Of a stretch of DNA of 64,000 bases, positions 45,068-53,604 are shown piece by piece. Every line of letters starts with the position of its first letter. Positions within the stretch are counted from its first letter, which is position 1. Source of the DNA: Pseudomonadota bacterium (GTDB lineage: Bacteria > Myxococcota_A > UBA796 > SXON01). Both the position numbers and the translations under genes were made by a program. The stretch is from the NCBI GenBank assembly GCA_030685065.1, contig JAUXQH010000022.1, positions 1 through 64,000 on the forward strand, written 5' to 3'. The notes under the pieces are model-generated. The model had not been told where the DNA came from, ran no database searches, and worked only from the letters and a program-made list of their open reading frames with translations.

Positions 45068-45844
45068 ATGTTCGATCTCCTGTTCCCGGCGCGCCGCCGC
45101 GCCCGCCTCCGCGCCGAGCCATTTCCGGCCGAGCTGGCCGCGCTGATGGACCAGCGTGTGCCGATGCTCCACCACCTCTCCGCGGAGGATCGCCGCGAGC
45201 TCGAGGGCCACGTGGCCGTGTTCCTCGCGGACAAGCACTTCGAGGGCGCCGGCGGGCAGGTCATCACCGACGAGATCAAGGTGACCGTCGCCGCGCAGGC
45301 GTGCCTGCTGCTGCTGCACCGCGAGGTCGACGAGCCGTATCCCTCGCTCGACACCGTGCTGGTGTACCCGCGCGGGTGGGCCACCCACGCCCACCGCGTG
45401 CAGGACCGGCTCGTGCACGAGGGGCGCGAGGCGCGCAGCGGCGAGTCGTGGCAACGCGGCCTGGTCATCCTCTCGTGGGACGCCGCGAAACACGGCGCCC
45501 GCGAGGAGCACGACGGCCACAACGTGGTCCTCCACGAGTTCGCCCACCAGCTCGACACGGAGACCGGCGGCGGCGCCGACGGGGCCCCGGTGCTGCCCGA
45601 CCGCGGCATGTACACGGCGTGGTCACGCGTGCTCGGGCGCGAGTACGAGGCGCTGGTCGCCGCCATCCACCGCGACCGCCCGACCACCCTCGATCCGTAC
45701 GGCGCGACCAGCCCCGCAGAGTTCTTCGCGGTCGCCACCGAGGCCTTTTTCGAGCGGCCCCGCCCCCTCCGCGCGCGGCACCCCGAGCTCTACGAGCAGC
45801 TGGCCGCGTTCTACAAGCAGGATCCCGCGTCCTGGAGCGCCTGA
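45068..45844 (+). CDS. mtfA: MtfA-family zinc peptidase
   Basis: 258 residues, ATG at 45068. The zincin motif V-V-L-H156-E157-F-A-H160-Q-L-D and the downstream E-F-F-A-V-A-T-E-A-F-F-E helix (third ligand Glu) are the signature of MtfA (DUF980/M90), as are L-D-x-V-L-V-Y-P and P-V-L-P. In enterobacteria MtfA is an aminopeptidase activated by the glucose repressor Mlc. No Mlc homologue lies here, so the local role is unknown. Cytoplasmic. Confidence 0.88.
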   Translation: MFDLLFPARRRARLRAEPFPAELAALMDQRVPMLHHLSAEDRRELEGHVAVFLADKHFEGAGGQVITDEIKVTVAAQACLLLLHREVDEPYPSLDTVLVYPRGWATHAHRVQDRLVHEGREARSGESWQRGLVILSWDAAKHGAREEHDGHNVVLHEFAHQLDTETGGGADGAPVLPDRGMYTAWSRVLGREYEALVAAIHRDRPTTLDPYGATSPAEFFAVATEAFFERPRPLRARHPELYEQLAAFYKQDPASWSA

Positions 45845-45893
45845 TCGCGCCCCCGCCGCGCCTGATCGCGCCCCGGCCGTCCGGGGAGCCGCG

Positions 45894-46178
45894 TCAGCGC
45901 CGGACCGCCCGCCCGCCGATCGTCGCCCCGGCAAACGTGACCGCCGCCGCGACGAGCGCGAGGGCGACGGCCAGGACGAGCGGCACCAGCGTCGGGAGCG
46001 CCAACGGCGCGCTCGGTCCCCACCCCAGCACGTCGATGGTGTTGGCGGCCACGACGCCCACGAGCACGCCGACGATGCCGGCGCCCACGGTCCAGTCGTG
46101 GCGATCGCCGTCCGACATCCCGAGCGCCGCGCCGGCGGCGAGGCAGATCGCGAGCAAGAAGAGGCAGAGCGTCAGCAT
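45894..46178 (-). CDS. Small membrane protein (three helices)
   Basis: 94 residues, ATG at 46178. Three hydrophobic segments separated by short loops. G-M-S-D-G-D-R-H follows the first helix. No family recognised. It diverges from the transglutaminase-like gene with 51 bp between starts. Confidence 0.6.
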   Translation of the reverse strand: MLTLCLFLLAICLAAGAALGMSDGDRHDWTVGAGIVGVLVGVVAANTIDVLGWGPSAPLALPTLVPLVLAVALALVAAAVTFAGATIGGRAVRR

Positions 46179-46229
46179 GATGTGCGCGTATCGGTCGGGT
46201 CCGCGTATCCTTGAGCGCGAGGAGCGCCG

Positions 46230-47090
46230 GTGACCCCTTTTTCCAGCCGGCTGACGCGTGTCCTCCTGTTCCTCCCCCTCCTCGCGGCGGCGCCGGTGCT
46301 CACGGTCACGCCCGACGGGGAGGTGTACGCGGTCCCCGGGGGCGCGGTGGCCACTTTCCCGGCGGGTACGCTCACCACCGCAGCGGTGCTCCGCTTCGAC
46401 CAGGGGGCGATGCTCGCCGAGGTCGGCGAGAAGGTGCGGACGTGGGCCCTCCTCGCGGCGCCCGGCCTGGTCGTCACGGTGAGCGGCCGGGACATCACCT
46501 TCGAGGCCGAGGGGTCAACCGCGGCCGCCGTGGAGCAGGCGCTCGCCGCGGCCGGGGTCGAGCGCGAGCGCGTGTACGCGGCGGTCCTCGCGGATCGTCG
46601 CCTCTTCCGGGTCGGCCCGGGGCAGGTCCAGTACGACCACGCGCGCATCGCCGCCGAGAGCGCCGCGCTCGTGCGCCCGCTCGCCCAGGCGCTCGGCGCC
46701 GTCCCCTCGACCCCGGCCGAGGCCCGCGTCTACGCCGAGCGGGCGCTCGCGTTCGTGCAGGGCCTTCCCTACGAGCGCGTCACCCGCGCCACCTTCGCGC
46801 CCCCGCTCGCGCTCCTGCGGGAGGAGCGCGGCGACTGCGACGAGAAGGCGACGCTCTACGCCGCCCTCCTCCGCGCCGCGATGCCGGGCCTCCCCGTGGC
46901 CGTGGTCACCCTCGACCAGCACGCGATCGTCGTCCTCGGGCTGCCGCCGCGGGGCGCGGATCGCGCCGTGACCGTCGACGGCGCCACCTGGATCGTGGCC
47001 GAGCCGGCCGGGCCCGCCCTCCACCCGCTCGGGGTGCTGGCCCCGAAGACCACGCTCGACGCCGGGTTCACCTTGCGCGCGCTGCCATGA
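46230..47090 (+). CDS. Secreted transglutaminase-like protein
   Basis: 286 residues from the GTG at 46230 with GGAG nine bases upstream. An N-terminal signal peptide (V-L-L-F-L-P-L-L-A-A-A-P) precedes a cysteine-protease/transglutaminase fold: Cys in E-R-G-D-C-D-E-K-A-T-L, His in D-Q-H-A-I-V-V and a later Asp in T-V-D-G-A-T-W-I-V-A-E-P. These form the Cys-His-Asp triad of bacterial transglutaminase-like proteins, which act as peptidases or cross-linkers. Located outside the cytoplasm. Confidence 0.82.
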   Translation: MTPFSSRLTRVLLFLPLLAAAPVLTVTPDGEVYAVPGGAVATFPAGTLTTAAVLRFDQGAMLAEVGEKVRTWALLAAPGLVVTVSGRDITFEAEGSTAAAVEQALAAAGVERERVYAAVLADRRLFRVGPGQVQYDHARIAAESAALVRPLAQALGAVPSTPAEARVYAERALAFVQGLPYERVTRATFAPPLALLREERGDCDEKATLYAALLRAAMPGLPVAVVTLDQHAIVVLGLPPRGADRAVTVDGATWIVAEPAGPALHPLGVLAPKTTLDAGFTLRALP

Positions 47091-47190
47091 CGCCCTCGGT
47101 GACGGCGAGCGCTCGCCGCGATCGGCGGCCGGCGCCGCGTTTGACACCACCGCCACGCCCCCTCTACCATCCCGCCGGCCCGGAGTGCCC

Positions 47191-49083
47191 ATGTCCCTCT
47201 CTCGCTCGGGGCGTCGCCTCGCATTCTTGTCCGGGTGCCTCGCGCTCTCGACCCTCGCGCTCTCCGCCCCGGCGCTCGGCCTGCTCACGGCGCACGAGCT
47301 CGTCCCGTACGCGCACGCCGAGACCGCCACCCTCTTCGAGGGCCAGGGCCTCATCGAGCTGCTCCGCCCGACCGATCTGATCGGGGACGGCGGCTCGGCG
47401 GCCGAGCTGTACCTCCTCGCCCTCGGGGCGGACGGCGCGCCGCTCACGGGGATGAAGGTCAAGCTGACCGCCACGGGCGGCACCGCGACGGAGCTGGTCG
47501 ACGCTGGCGGCGGCCTCTACCGGTTCACCTTCACCCCGGCGCAGGTCGACGCGCCGAGCACCGCGACGATCGAGCTGAAGGGCAAGCTCGCGAACAAGCA
47601 GGCGCTGACACGATCGTGGACCGTGTCGGTCATGCCCTCCCGCAGCCGACAGCTCAAGTTGGTGGCGAACCCCGCGCAGCTGACCTTGGGCGTGGACAAG
47701 ACCGCGAACCTCGACTTCACGCTCGTGGGCGGCGAGCCCGGCGCCGTGTCGGGCGTCAAGCTCGCGCTGAACGTGTCATCCGGCGCCGTCGCCAACGTGA
47801 CCAACCTCGGCGGCGGCCAATTCAACGGGCTCTACACCGCGCCCGCCGCCACCTCGCCGCAGGTCGCCCTGATCGCCGCGGTCGACAGCGGTGACCCGAT
47901 GCGCACGTACGGCAGCCTCGCCGTCCCGTTGACGACCAAGGTCGACCAATCGGTGACCGTCAAGCCGAACGCGCGCGTGATCCTCAAGGTGGGCGGCCGC
48001 GAGTTCGGCCCGATCGCCGCCGACTCCAAGGGCCGCGCCAAGGTCCCCATCGTCGTGCCGCCCGGCACCACGCAGGCGGTGCGGGTGCAGATCCTGCCCG
48101 ACGGCACGGTGAGCGAGGAGGCGTTGGATCTGAAGCTCCCGGCATCGCGGCGCATCGCGCTGTTCCCCACGGCGGCCTCGATCCCCTCGGATGGGCGGCT
48201 GCAGATCCCCGTGCGCGCGATGGTCGTCACCCCCGAGGGACGGCCCGACGAGAGCGCCCAGGTGGTGTTCTCGGTGACCGCCGGCGCGGTCGGACCCGCG
48301 CGGCACGAAGGCGGCGGCATCTACATCGCCACCTACACCCCCCCCAACGGAAACGCGGTTCTCAAGACGACGCTCACCGCGAAGCTCGCCGAGCGCGCGG
48401 TCGACACGGACACCCGCGCGGTGACCCTCGTGCCCGTCCGCGCCACGAAGGTGGAGCTCTCCGCGGCGCCCCTCCCGGCCGCGGCCACCAGCCTCACGGT
48501 CACCGCCAGGGTCGCCGGGCCGGACGGCGCCCCCCTGCCGGCGCGGGCGCTGAGCTTCACCGCCGACGGCGCGAAGCTCCAGGAGGTCAAGGACCTGAAG
48601 AACGGCGAGTACCAGGCCCTCTTCACCACCACCGGCAAGGGCCCGGTCGAGGTGAGCGCGGCCGTCGCGGCGCCGACCACCGGCAACGCCCTCGCGCGCG
48701 TCGTGGTGGTGCCCTCCCGCGAGCGCCTGCCCGCGGATGGCCTCTCCAGCGCGATGCTCACCATCGCGACCCTCGATGAGTTCGGCTACCCCGTTCCCAA
48801 CGTGTCGGTCGACGTGCGGGTGCTCTCGGGCGACGGTTCGGTGCCCGCGACCACGACCACCAACGCCGACGGAATCGCGCGGATCTACTACACGGCGGGC
48901 CGCAAGAACGGGTTCGTCGGGATCGAGGCGCGCGTGGGCGAGCGGAACGCGGGCGTCTCGATCGTGCAGGCGCCGCCCTCCTTGGCGCTGCCCGAGCTCC
49001 CGGTCGCCGGCGCCGCGTCGGTCAAGGCGCTGGCCGACGAGTGGGCGGGCGCGATCACGGGGCTTCGGGTCGAGCGCCAGTGA
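47191..49083 (+). CDS. Secreted protein with multiple bacterial Ig-like domains
   Basis: 630 residues from the ATG at 47191, with GGAG five bases upstream; a GTG two codons earlier is possible. Signal peptide L-A-L-S-T-L-A-L-S-A-P-A-L-G. The body is a string of beta-sandwich domains of 90-100 residues with recurring G-G-G-x-Y/F strands (G-G-G-L-Y-R-F, G-G-G-Q-F-N-G, G-G-G-I-Y-I-A). The last domain reads P-A-D-G-L-S-S-A-M-L-T-I-A ... N-A-D-G-I-A-R-I-Y-Y-T, a Big_1/invasin-like Ig domain. An adhesive or structural surface role is inferred. The stop codon lies in a 12-bp tandem repeat. Confidence 0.85.
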   Translation: MSLSRSGRRLAFLSGCLALSTLALSAPALGLLTAHELVPYAHAETATLFEGQGLIELLRPTDLIGDGGSAAELYLLALGADGAPLTGMKVKLTATGGTATELVDAGGGLYRFTFTPAQVDAPSTATIELKGKLANKQALTRSWTVSVMPSRSRQLKLVANPAQLTLGVDKTANLDFTLVGGEPGAVSGVKLALNVSSGAVANVTNLGGGQFNGLYTAPAATSPQVALIAAVDSGDPMRTYGSLAVPLTTKVDQSVTVKPNARVILKVGGREFGPIAADSKGRAKVPIVVPPGTTQAVRVQILPDGTVSEEALDLKLPASRRIALFPTAASIPSDGRLQIPVRAMVVTPEGRPDESAQVVFSVTAGAVGPARHEGGGIYIATYTPPNGNAVLKTTLTAKLAERAVDTDTRAVTLVPVRATKVELSAAPLPAAATSLTVTARVAGPDGAPLPARALSFTADGAKLQEVKDLKNGEYQALFTTTGKGPVEVSAAVAAPTTGNALARVVVVPSRERLPADGLSSAMLTIATLDEFGYPVPNVSVDVRVLSGDGSVPATTTTNADGIARIYYTAGRKNGFVGIEARVGERNAGVSIVQAPPSLALPELPVAGAASVKALADEWAGAITGLRVERQ

Positions 49084-49891
49084 GAGCCGGAGTGAGAGCC
49101 GGAGTGAGAGCTGGAGCGAGGCCGAGCGGGTGCACGGTGTGTCGGAGCACTCGCCCCTCCTCGAAGCTCCAATCGATCACCAGCAGCGCCGACCGAGCCT
49201 CCCGATAGGAGAGCTGGCGCGCTCCCGCGAAGAACACGGCGCTCTCCCCCTCGGCGAAGGAGAGCGAGGACTCCTCTCCGGTGCGGTTGCAGACGAACAG
49301 CGGCAGGCCGGTCTCCGCGGTTCGACTCGCCCAACAGTCCTCCGGGCCGTGCGGTTCGGGGGGCCACGCGGCGGGGGAGAGGAGGATCTGCGCGCCCCGC
49401 TCCCTGAGTGTCAGCGCGATGTCGGGCCGGTAGGCGTCCGCGCAGACGAGCAGCCCCACGTGGAGCGGCGCCACGTAGACAGGCATCGCCCCCGCCCCCT
49501 TGCTCGACCACCCCTCGATCCCCGGGAGGGTGTTGATCTTGCGGTGGGTCCCGAGGAGCTCTCCGTCGGACCCGAGGACGAACACCGCGTTGTGACACCG
49601 CCCGCTGTCGGCATCCCGCTCGGGGTGGGCGAGGAACAGCGTCAGGCCAAGCCGGGCCGCGCGCCGGTGCAGACGACCGACCCAGGGATCGTTTGCGGCG
49701 GACGTGATCCAATCCGTCCCGAGGAGCCCGACAAAATCGTAGCCGGTGAGGGCGAGCTCGGGCGTGACGACCCAGGCGGCCCCCGCGTCCGCGGCGAGGT
49801 CGAGCGCGGTCTCGACGGCGCGGCAGTTCGCTTCGAGCGCGCCCTGCCCGGGCGAGAGGTGCAAAAGGCCGATGCGGAGCGCCCGGTTCAT
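49055..49891 (-). CDS. Carbon-nitrogen hydrolase (nitrilase superfamily)
   Basis: 278 residues from the ATG at 49891; an upstream Met would add a non-conserved extension. The Glu-Lys-Cys triad is complete: E45 in T-P-E-L-A-L-T-G-Y, K118 in H-R-K-I-N and C150 in L-L-V-C-A-D-A-Y-R-P. The enzyme should hydrolyse an amide or nitrile, perhaps an amidated metabolite or glutamine analogue. The C-terminus carries a P-A-L-T repeat made by the 12-bp microsatellite it shares, on the opposite strand, with the preceding Ig-domain gene (29-bp convergent overlap). Confidence 0.85.
   Translation of the reverse strand: MNRALRIGLLHLSPGQGALEANCRAVETALDLAADAGAAWVVTPELALTGYDFVGLLGTDWITSAANDPWVGRLHRRAARLGLTLFLAHPERDADSGRCHNAVFVLGSDGELLGTHRKINTLPGIEGWSSKGAGAMPVYVAPLHVGLLVCADAYRPDIALTLRERGAQILLSPAAWPPEPHGPEDCWASRTAETGLPLFVCNRTGEESSLSFAEGESAVFFAGARQLSYREARSALLVIDWSFEEGRVLRHTVHPLGLAPALTPALTPALTGARPEAP
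49081..49116. repeat. 12-bp tandem repeat at two convergent gene ends
   Basis: TGAGAGCCGGAG occurs at 49081 and 49093, and as TGAGAGCTGGAG at 49105. Each unit starts with an in-frame TGA for the Ig-domain gene, so its stop codon is triplicated. On the other strand the same units encode P-A-L-T repeats of the nitrilase tail. Confidence 0.85.
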
Positions 49892-49980
49892 GAAGCGGGA
49901 CCTTGTGCGCCATCCAGGCCGCACGTCAAGGTCGGTAACCGCGATCATTACAACACGGGCAGGACAACCGCTCGCTGCCC

Positions 49981-50835
49981 ATGGTTATCTTGGGGGAGGC
50001 GAGCTCGCGGAGCGCCCGGTCCATGTCCCTCACAGGCACTCTCACCCGCACCCTCACCCGCACCCTCAACCACGACCTGGCCCACGACAGGCGGACCACC
50101 CTCGCCGACGTCCGTCTCGGCGCCCTGCTCGCGTTCGTGGCGGGCGCAACGAACGCCGGTGGCTACCTCGCGGTGGGCCAATACACCTCGCACATGACCG
50201 GAATGGTGTCCTCCGTGGCGGACTTCCTCGTCCTGGGGGATGTCACCCTCGCGATGGGGGCGGCCGTGAGCGTGCTGATGTTCCTCTTCGGGGCCATGAC
50301 GTCGAGCCTCCTGGTGAATTGGAGCCGGCGCCGCAACCTCCACAGCCGGTTCGCCCTTCCGCTCCTGCTCGAGGCCTTGTTGCTGCTGGTGTTCGGCGTG
50401 ATGGGGGCGTCGGTGCACCTCAGCATGTTCGCGGTGCCCGCCACCGTGGCGCTGTTGTGCTTCATCATGGGGTTGCAGAACGCGGTGATCACCAAGATCT
50501 CCAACGCCGTCATCCGCACGACCCACCTCACGGGCCTCATCACCGACCTCGGCATCGAGCTCGGCAAGATGGTCTACATCAACCGCACGCCGGGCGAGGA
50601 CCACGTCCACGCCGACTACGCGAAGCTGCGCGTGCAGGCCCTGCTCATCGGCTCGTTCGTGCTCGGAGCCGGCTTCGGCGCCGTCGGCTTCAAGGCGGTT
50701 GGCTTCTCGATCACCATCGCGCTGTCCGTGGCGCTGGTCGCGGTTTCGTGGCGCCCGGTGCTCGACGATGTGCGCGTCTGGCGGCGCGCGTCACGCCCGC
50801 GGCGAGCCCCCGGGTTGCGGAGCCATACGGCGTAG
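49981..50835 (+). CDS. YoaK/DUF1275 family membrane protein
   Basis: 284 residues from the ATG at 49981; an in-frame ATG at 50023 is equally possible. The hallmark segments are F-V-A-G-A-T-N-A-G-G-Y-L, Y-T-S-H-M-T-G-M and G-L-Q-N-A-V-I-T-K-I-S-N-A with R-T-T-H-L-T-G. Six or more membrane helices. The substrate of this transporter-like family is unknown. Codons 14-27 come from a short CTCACCCGCACC tandem repeat, the same type of terminal microsatellite seen at neighbouring genes. Confidence 0.85.
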   Translation: MVILGEASSRSARSMSLTGTLTRTLTRTLNHDLAHDRRTTLADVRLGALLAFVAGATNAGGYLAVGQYTSHMTGMVSSVADFLVLGDVTLAMGAAVSVLMFLFGAMTSSLLVNWSRRRNLHSRFALPLLLEALLLLVFGVMGASVHLSMFAVPATVALLCFIMGLQNAVITKISNAVIRTTHLTGLITDLGIELGKMVYINRTPGEDHVHADYAKLRVQALLIGSFVLGAGFGAVGFKAVGFSITIALSVALVAVSWRPVLDDVRVWRRASRPRRAPGLRSHTA

Positions 50836-50850
50836 CGGGGGGGCGGGCGC

Positions 50851-51951
50851 CTACGACGTGGCCCCGCCACAGCTCGACCCCGCCCCCGCCGTACACCCGA
50901 AACAATGCCGCGCGGTGGCCACACGGCGGGCGGCCAGGCGGCCCATCAGCGGCTCCAGATCCAAGTCCCGCACGTTGCCACGCGCCACGTCCGCCGGGAT
51001 CTCGAGCATCTGGTTGAAGTCGCAGTCGTGCAACGTGCCATCCCAGGCGATCGAGAGCGTGTTGCGGCACATGAGCCCCCCGACCGCCGCCGGGTTGAAG
51101 CCCCCGACCAGCTTCTCCATGTAGGGTTGGAGGTTGTCGGTCTCCTCGAGCCACTCGAGGTAGCGCGCGATCGGCATGTTGTTGAGCGCGATCAGGCGGT
51201 CGAAGCGGACCCCGTGGTTCTTGAGCAGCGCGGCCTTCCACTCGCGCTCCATCGACGCCTGGCTGCCCGGCAGGAACGCGCCGGCCGGGTTGTGCATGAG
51301 CGTGAGGCGGCGCCGCTCGTCCCCGTGGCCGTACCCCGCCGCGTTCAGCCGCCCGAGCGCCTCGATCGAGCGTTCGAACGCGCCGTCGCCGCGCTGCGCG
51401 TCCGTGCTGAGCTTTCGGTAGTGCGGGAGGGAGCACACGACCTCCACGCCGCGCTCGGCGAACCAATCGGGCAGGTCCGCGTACTGCGGCAACAGCAGCA
51501 CGGTGAGGTTGCAGCGATCCATCACGTGCTTGCCGCGCGCGATGCATTGGTCCACGAGGTAGCGAAAATGCGGGTTGAGCTCGGGGGCGCCGCCCGTGAG
51601 GTCGACCGTGTGGGCATCCGTCGCGTCGAGGGCCCGGAGGCACGCGTCGATCGTCTGGAGGTTCATGTTCTCGACCACGCGGTCCGGCCCCGCGTCCACG
51701 TGACAGTGGCGGCAGGTCATGTTGCACAGGCGGCCGACGTTGATCTGGAAGATCTCGAGGCGACCGGGCCGCAGCCCCGCGGGAAAGCCCGCCGCCGCCA
51801 CCGCGGCGTCGAAGTCCCCCCCGGGCAGCGTCAGCGCGTCGAGGCGGGCGAGCTGCGCCCCGGCCGAGGCGAGGGGGGCGCGTCGCGACCGGAGGCTCGT
51901 GGTGCGCTTGGGGCCCGCCTCCGCCAGAGATGACTCAGAGCCCGCCTTCAC
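50851..51951 (-). CDS. arsS: Arsenosugar biosynthesis radical SAM protein ArsS
   Basis: 366 residues from the GTG at 51951, which overlaps the upstream stop. Radical-SAM motif C76-N-M-T-C80-R-H-C83, followed by D-L-T-G-G-A-P-E-L-N (the SAM-binding GGE-like region). The C-terminal auxiliary domain has M-C-R-N-T-L-S-I and a terminal C-F-G-C-T-A-G-A-G-S-S-C-G-G cluster. This matches the ArsS (DUF3641) family, which attaches the adenosyl moiety of SAM to methylated arsenic in arsenosugar formation. Its usual peroxidase-like partner precedes it. arsM is not in the window. Confidence 0.93.
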   Translation of the reverse strand: MKAGSESSLAEAGPKRTTSLRSRRAPLASAGAQLARLDALTLPGGDFDAAVAAAGFPAGLRPGRLEIFQINVGRLCNMTCRHCHVDAGPDRVVENMNLQTIDACLRALDATDAHTVDLTGGAPELNPHFRYLVDQCIARGKHVMDRCNLTVLLLPQYADLPDWFAERGVEVVCSLPHYRKLSTDAQRGDGAFERSIEALGRLNAAGYGHGDERRRLTLMHNPAGAFLPGSQASMEREWKAALLKNHGVRFDRLIALNNMPIARYLEWLEETDNLQPYMEKLVGGFNPAAVGGLMCRNTLSIAWDGTLHDCDFNQMLEIPADVARGNVRDLDLEPLMGRLAARRVATARHCFGCTAGAGSSCGGATS

Positions 51952-52280
51952 ATCCCCGCCTTCTTGGCGTGCTCGATCATCTGCATTCCGTGCACCATGG
52001 TCGCGCCGCCGCGGATCGCCACGGCCACGTGCAGGGCCTCCGTCATCTGCTCGAGATCGGCCCCCTTGGAGAGCGACTCCTTGGTGTAGGCCTCGATGCA
52101 ATAGGGACACTGAACCGTGTGGGCGACCGCCAGCGCGATCAGGCACTTCTCGCGCTCGGAGAGCGCCCCCTCGGCAAAGACGGCGCCGTACCACTCGAAA
52201 AACTTCTTGCCGAGGTCGGGGGAGGCGTCGCTGACGTGCCCGAAGTGGGCGAGATGGTCGGGCTTGTAGTAGTCGGACAT
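51948..52280 (-). CDS. ArsS-associated carboxymuconolactone-decarboxylase/AhpD-like protein
   Basis: 110 residues from the ATG at 52280, preceded by AGAGG. CMD/AhpD fold with redox-type C-P-Y-C in V-Q-C-P-Y-C-I-E-A-Y-T and a downstream M-V-H-G. This is the arsenosugar-biosynthesis-associated peroxidase-like protein known to neighbour arsS. It overlaps the arsS start by four bases, so the two form one operon for arsenic (arsenosugar) metabolism. Confidence 0.9.
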   Translation of the reverse strand: MSDYYKPDHLAHFGHVSDASPDLGKKFFEWYGAVFAEGALSEREKCLIALAVAHTVQCPYCIEAYTKESLSKGADLEQMTEALHVAVAIRGGATMVHGMQMIEHAKKAGM

Positions 52281-52404
52281 GGTGCCTCTCGGAGGGGTTG
52301 CGGCGAACGCGGAGGCGTACCGCCTGGGTACGAGCGACACCCCCGGCCGGACCACCCGAGCCGCCGCGCGCGTTACTTCGTCCTCCCGCTAACGGACGGG
52401 CCCC

Positions 52405-52866
52405 ATGCCACGCCACGAGCCCGTCTCCCCCGAGGAGGACCTCGCCTCCTACTACGGCACAGCAGAGACCAGCGCCCACGGGGGCGACACACCGTCGCGC
52501 ATCCCCCAGGCCCTCGCCCCCTCGTGGCCGGCGGATGGCTTCGACCCCGATCCGAACGCCGATCCCAACGCCGTACCCCCGGGCCGCCTCACCCCCGTGC
52601 TGCGCCCCGCGCCCACGTTCAGCACGCCCGCCCCGGTGGACGAGGACCTCCCGAGCCCCGCCATCGCCGCGATCCTCAGCTTCCTCGTGCCGGGCGCCGG
52701 CCAGATGTACGCGGGGCAGACGGTCAAGGGGGTGACCCTGATGCTCGTCGCGTTCGTCACGTGCTTCGGCTTCGGCACCCTCAACGTCCTCGCTGGGGTG
52801 GACGCCCTGCTCATCGCCCAACGCAAGGCGCGCGGCGAGCCCGTCGGCGACTGGCAGATCTTCTAG
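52405..52866 (+). CDS. TM2-domain-like membrane protein with disordered N-terminus
   Basis: 153 residues. A ~85-residue Pro/Asp-rich cytoplasmic or linker N-terminus is followed by two helices around F-L-V-P-G-A-G-Q-M-Y-A-G-Q and a C-terminal A-Q-R-K-A-R-G-E-P-V-G-D-W-Q-I-F, the layout of TM2/DUF5683-type proteins. These occur in many bacteria with an unknown role. It is upstream of the AIM24-like gene (27 bp). Confidence 0.8.
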   Translation: MPRHEPVSPEEDLASYYGTAETSAHGGDTPSRIPQALAPSWPADGFDPDPNADPNAVPPGRLTPVLRPAPTFSTPAPVDEDLPSPAIAAILSFLVPGAGQMYAGQTVKGVTLMLVAFVTCFGFGTLNVLAGVDALLIAQRKARGEPVGDWQIF

Positions 52867-52893
52867 AACCGGCCCTGCTTCCCGGAGCCCCGC

Positions 52894-53580
52894 GTGCAGC
52901 ACAAGATCCTCTACCGGCCCTCCTTCGCGATGGCCCATGTCGAGCTCGCCGCCGGCGAGTCCATCCGCACCGAGTCCGGCGCCATGGTCGGGATGTCGGC
53001 GCACCTTCGGCTCGAGTCGAAGCTGGAGGGCGGCCTGCTGGCCTCGCTCGGCCGCGCGATGCTCGCCGGCGAGTCCCTCTTCCAGAGCACCTACACGGCC
53101 GAGGGCGCGCCGGGCGAGATCCTGCTCGCGCCCGCCACCCCCGGCGACATCCTCGGGGTCGACCTGGTCAACCAGACCCTCCTCGTCCAGTCGGGCAGCT
53201 GGCTCGCGGGCAGCACCTCGCTCTCGGTGGAGACCCAATTCGCCGGCATGCAGATGCTCGGCGGAGAGGGAGCCTTCCTGATCAAGGTCAGCGGGAGCGG
53301 CACGCTGCTGCTCTCCAGCTACGGCGCGATCCACAAGATCGTCCTCGCCGCCGGCGAGTCCTACGTGGTCGACTCGGGGCACGTCGTCGCGTTCGACATC
53401 GGCGTTCGCCACGAGCTGACGAAGGCGGCGAGGGGGTTCCTAAGCTCGGTGACCTCGGGGGAGGGCCTCGTGTTCCGCTACACCGGCCCGGGCGAGGTGT
53501 ACCTCCAGACCCGCAGCCTCCAGAGCTTCGTCGACGCGATCAGCCCGATGCTCCCGAAGCCGGCGGCGCCCCGAGGGTAG
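52894..53580 (+). CDS. AIM24/TIGR00266 family protein
   Basis: 228 residues from the GTG at 52894 with CGGAG nearby. An all-beta protein of the AIM24 type (Y-R-P-S-F-A-M-A-H-V-E-L, G-E-S-I-R-T-E-S-G-A-M-V, F-L-S-S-V-T-S-G-E-G-L-V-F-R-Y-T-G-P-G). In mitochondria AIM24 supports inner-membrane architecture; the bacterial role is unknown. The stop codon lies in a 17-bp tandem duplication. It is probably co-transcribed with the TM2 gene. Confidence 0.88.
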   Translation: MQHKILYRPSFAMAHVELAAGESIRTESGAMVGMSAHLRLESKLEGGLLASLGRAMLAGESLFQSTYTAEGAPGEILLAPATPGDILGVDLVNQTLLVQSGSWLAGSTSLSVETQFAGMQMLGGEGAFLIKVSGSGTLLLSSYGAIHKIVLAAGESYVVDSGHVVAFDIGVRHELTKAARGFLSSVTSGEGLVFRYTGPGEVYLQTRSLQSFVDAISPMLPKPAAPRG

Positions 53581-53604
53581 CGGCGCCCCGAGGGTAGCGG
53601 CGCC
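53564..53604. repeat. 17-bp tandem duplication containing the aim24 stop codon
   Basis: CGGCGCCCCGAGGGTAG is present at 53564-53580 and 53581-53597, and CGGCGCC follows. Each unit ends in TAG, so the termination site is duplicated (second copy in another frame). Confidence 0.85.

Noticed and set aside
45894..46178. Possible holin or toxin-like small membrane protein
   Set aside because: Three-helix size fits loosely, but no phage genes or charged tail pattern support it.
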